DNA from: Alphaproteobacteria bacterium
GTDB lineage: Bacteria > Pseudomonadota > Alphaproteobacteria > CAAHEQ01 > UBA3637
Assembly: GCA_017513365.1 (NCBI GenBank)
Contig: JAFXFY010000110.1
Location: 1 to 6,188 of the forward strand
Direction of reading: 5' to 3'
Length of the DNA: 6,188 nucleotides
Part shown: positions 6,110-6,188 of the stretch, piece after piece
How the letters are laid out: each line of letters starts with the position of its first letter
Numbering within the stretch: position 1 is the stretch's first letter
Notes under the pieces: model-generated
Told to the model about the DNA's origin: nothing
What the model saw: the letters and a program-made list of their open reading frames with translations, nothing else
Database searches by the model: none
Made by a program: the position numbers and the translations under genes

Positions 6110-6188
6110 ATGCCTACCCCAACCATAAAATATGATATTATTACCATTTCGGGGGCACTCGGCAGTGGCAAATCCACCATTATGAAAA
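6110..6188 (+). CDS. P-loop kinase-like NTPase, N-terminal fragment
   Basis: The first 26 codons are present; the gene runs off the right edge. After a short polar lead, DIITISGALGSGKSTIMK contains a Walker A motif GALGSGKST (15-23) at the end of a beta strand. The ITISG-x-x-GSGKST arrangement recalls cytidylate or adenylate kinase-type nucleotide kinases, but 26 residues cannot separate these from other P-loop proteins. AAGGGAG (6098-6104) lies 5 bases before the ATG and overlaps the parE stop codon. The 10-bp gap with no terminator suggests co-transcription with parE. Confidence 0.75.
   Translation, partial: MPTPTIKYDIITISGALGSGKSTIMK

Overview
The window looks like chromosome from a low-GC, Gram-negative alphaproteobacterium. 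The main evidence is a complete ParE (topoisomerase IV subunit B) whose sequence reads like alphaproteobacterial ParE, together with a small outer-membrane beta-barrel that has a signal peptide and ends in phenylalanine. Intergenic DNA is extremely AT-rich and the genes are moderately AT-rich. Lineage is an inference from protein resemblance; a host-associated member of the class is possible but not shown.

Layout from left to right. Positions 1-885 (minus strand) encode the first 295 residues of a secreted, very cysteine-rich repeat protein that runs off the left edge. Positions 886-1286 are non-coding and hold a near-perfect 32-bp inverted repeat around an AT-rich core, beginning 17 bases upstream of the cysteine-rich gene, plus a strong symmetrical terminator. 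Positions 1287-1748 (minus) encode a small membrane-anchored bacterial PH-domain protein, divergent from an outer-membrane beta-barrel gene at 1981-2556 (plus) that ends in a clear intrinsic terminator. Converging on it, 2640-3749 (minus) encodes an alkaline-phosphatase-superfamily phosphodiesterase with every expected metal ligand, driven by a good sigma-70-type promoter. The 361-bp gap before parE contains an orphan reading frame on the minus strand that looks like the C-terminal remnant of a lost gene. parE (4111-6099, plus) is intact and is followed 10 bp later by the first 26 codons of a P-loop kinase-like gene, probably co-transcribed.

Apart from the parE/P-loop pair, these are single-gene transcription units with their own signals, not one pathway. 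The cysteine-rich protein, the PH-domain protein and the barrel all concern the cell envelope or the outside of the cell. The parts that standard families do not explain are the cysteine-rich protein with its inverted-repeat upstream region, the apparently leaderless start of parE, and the orphan fragment upstream of parE.
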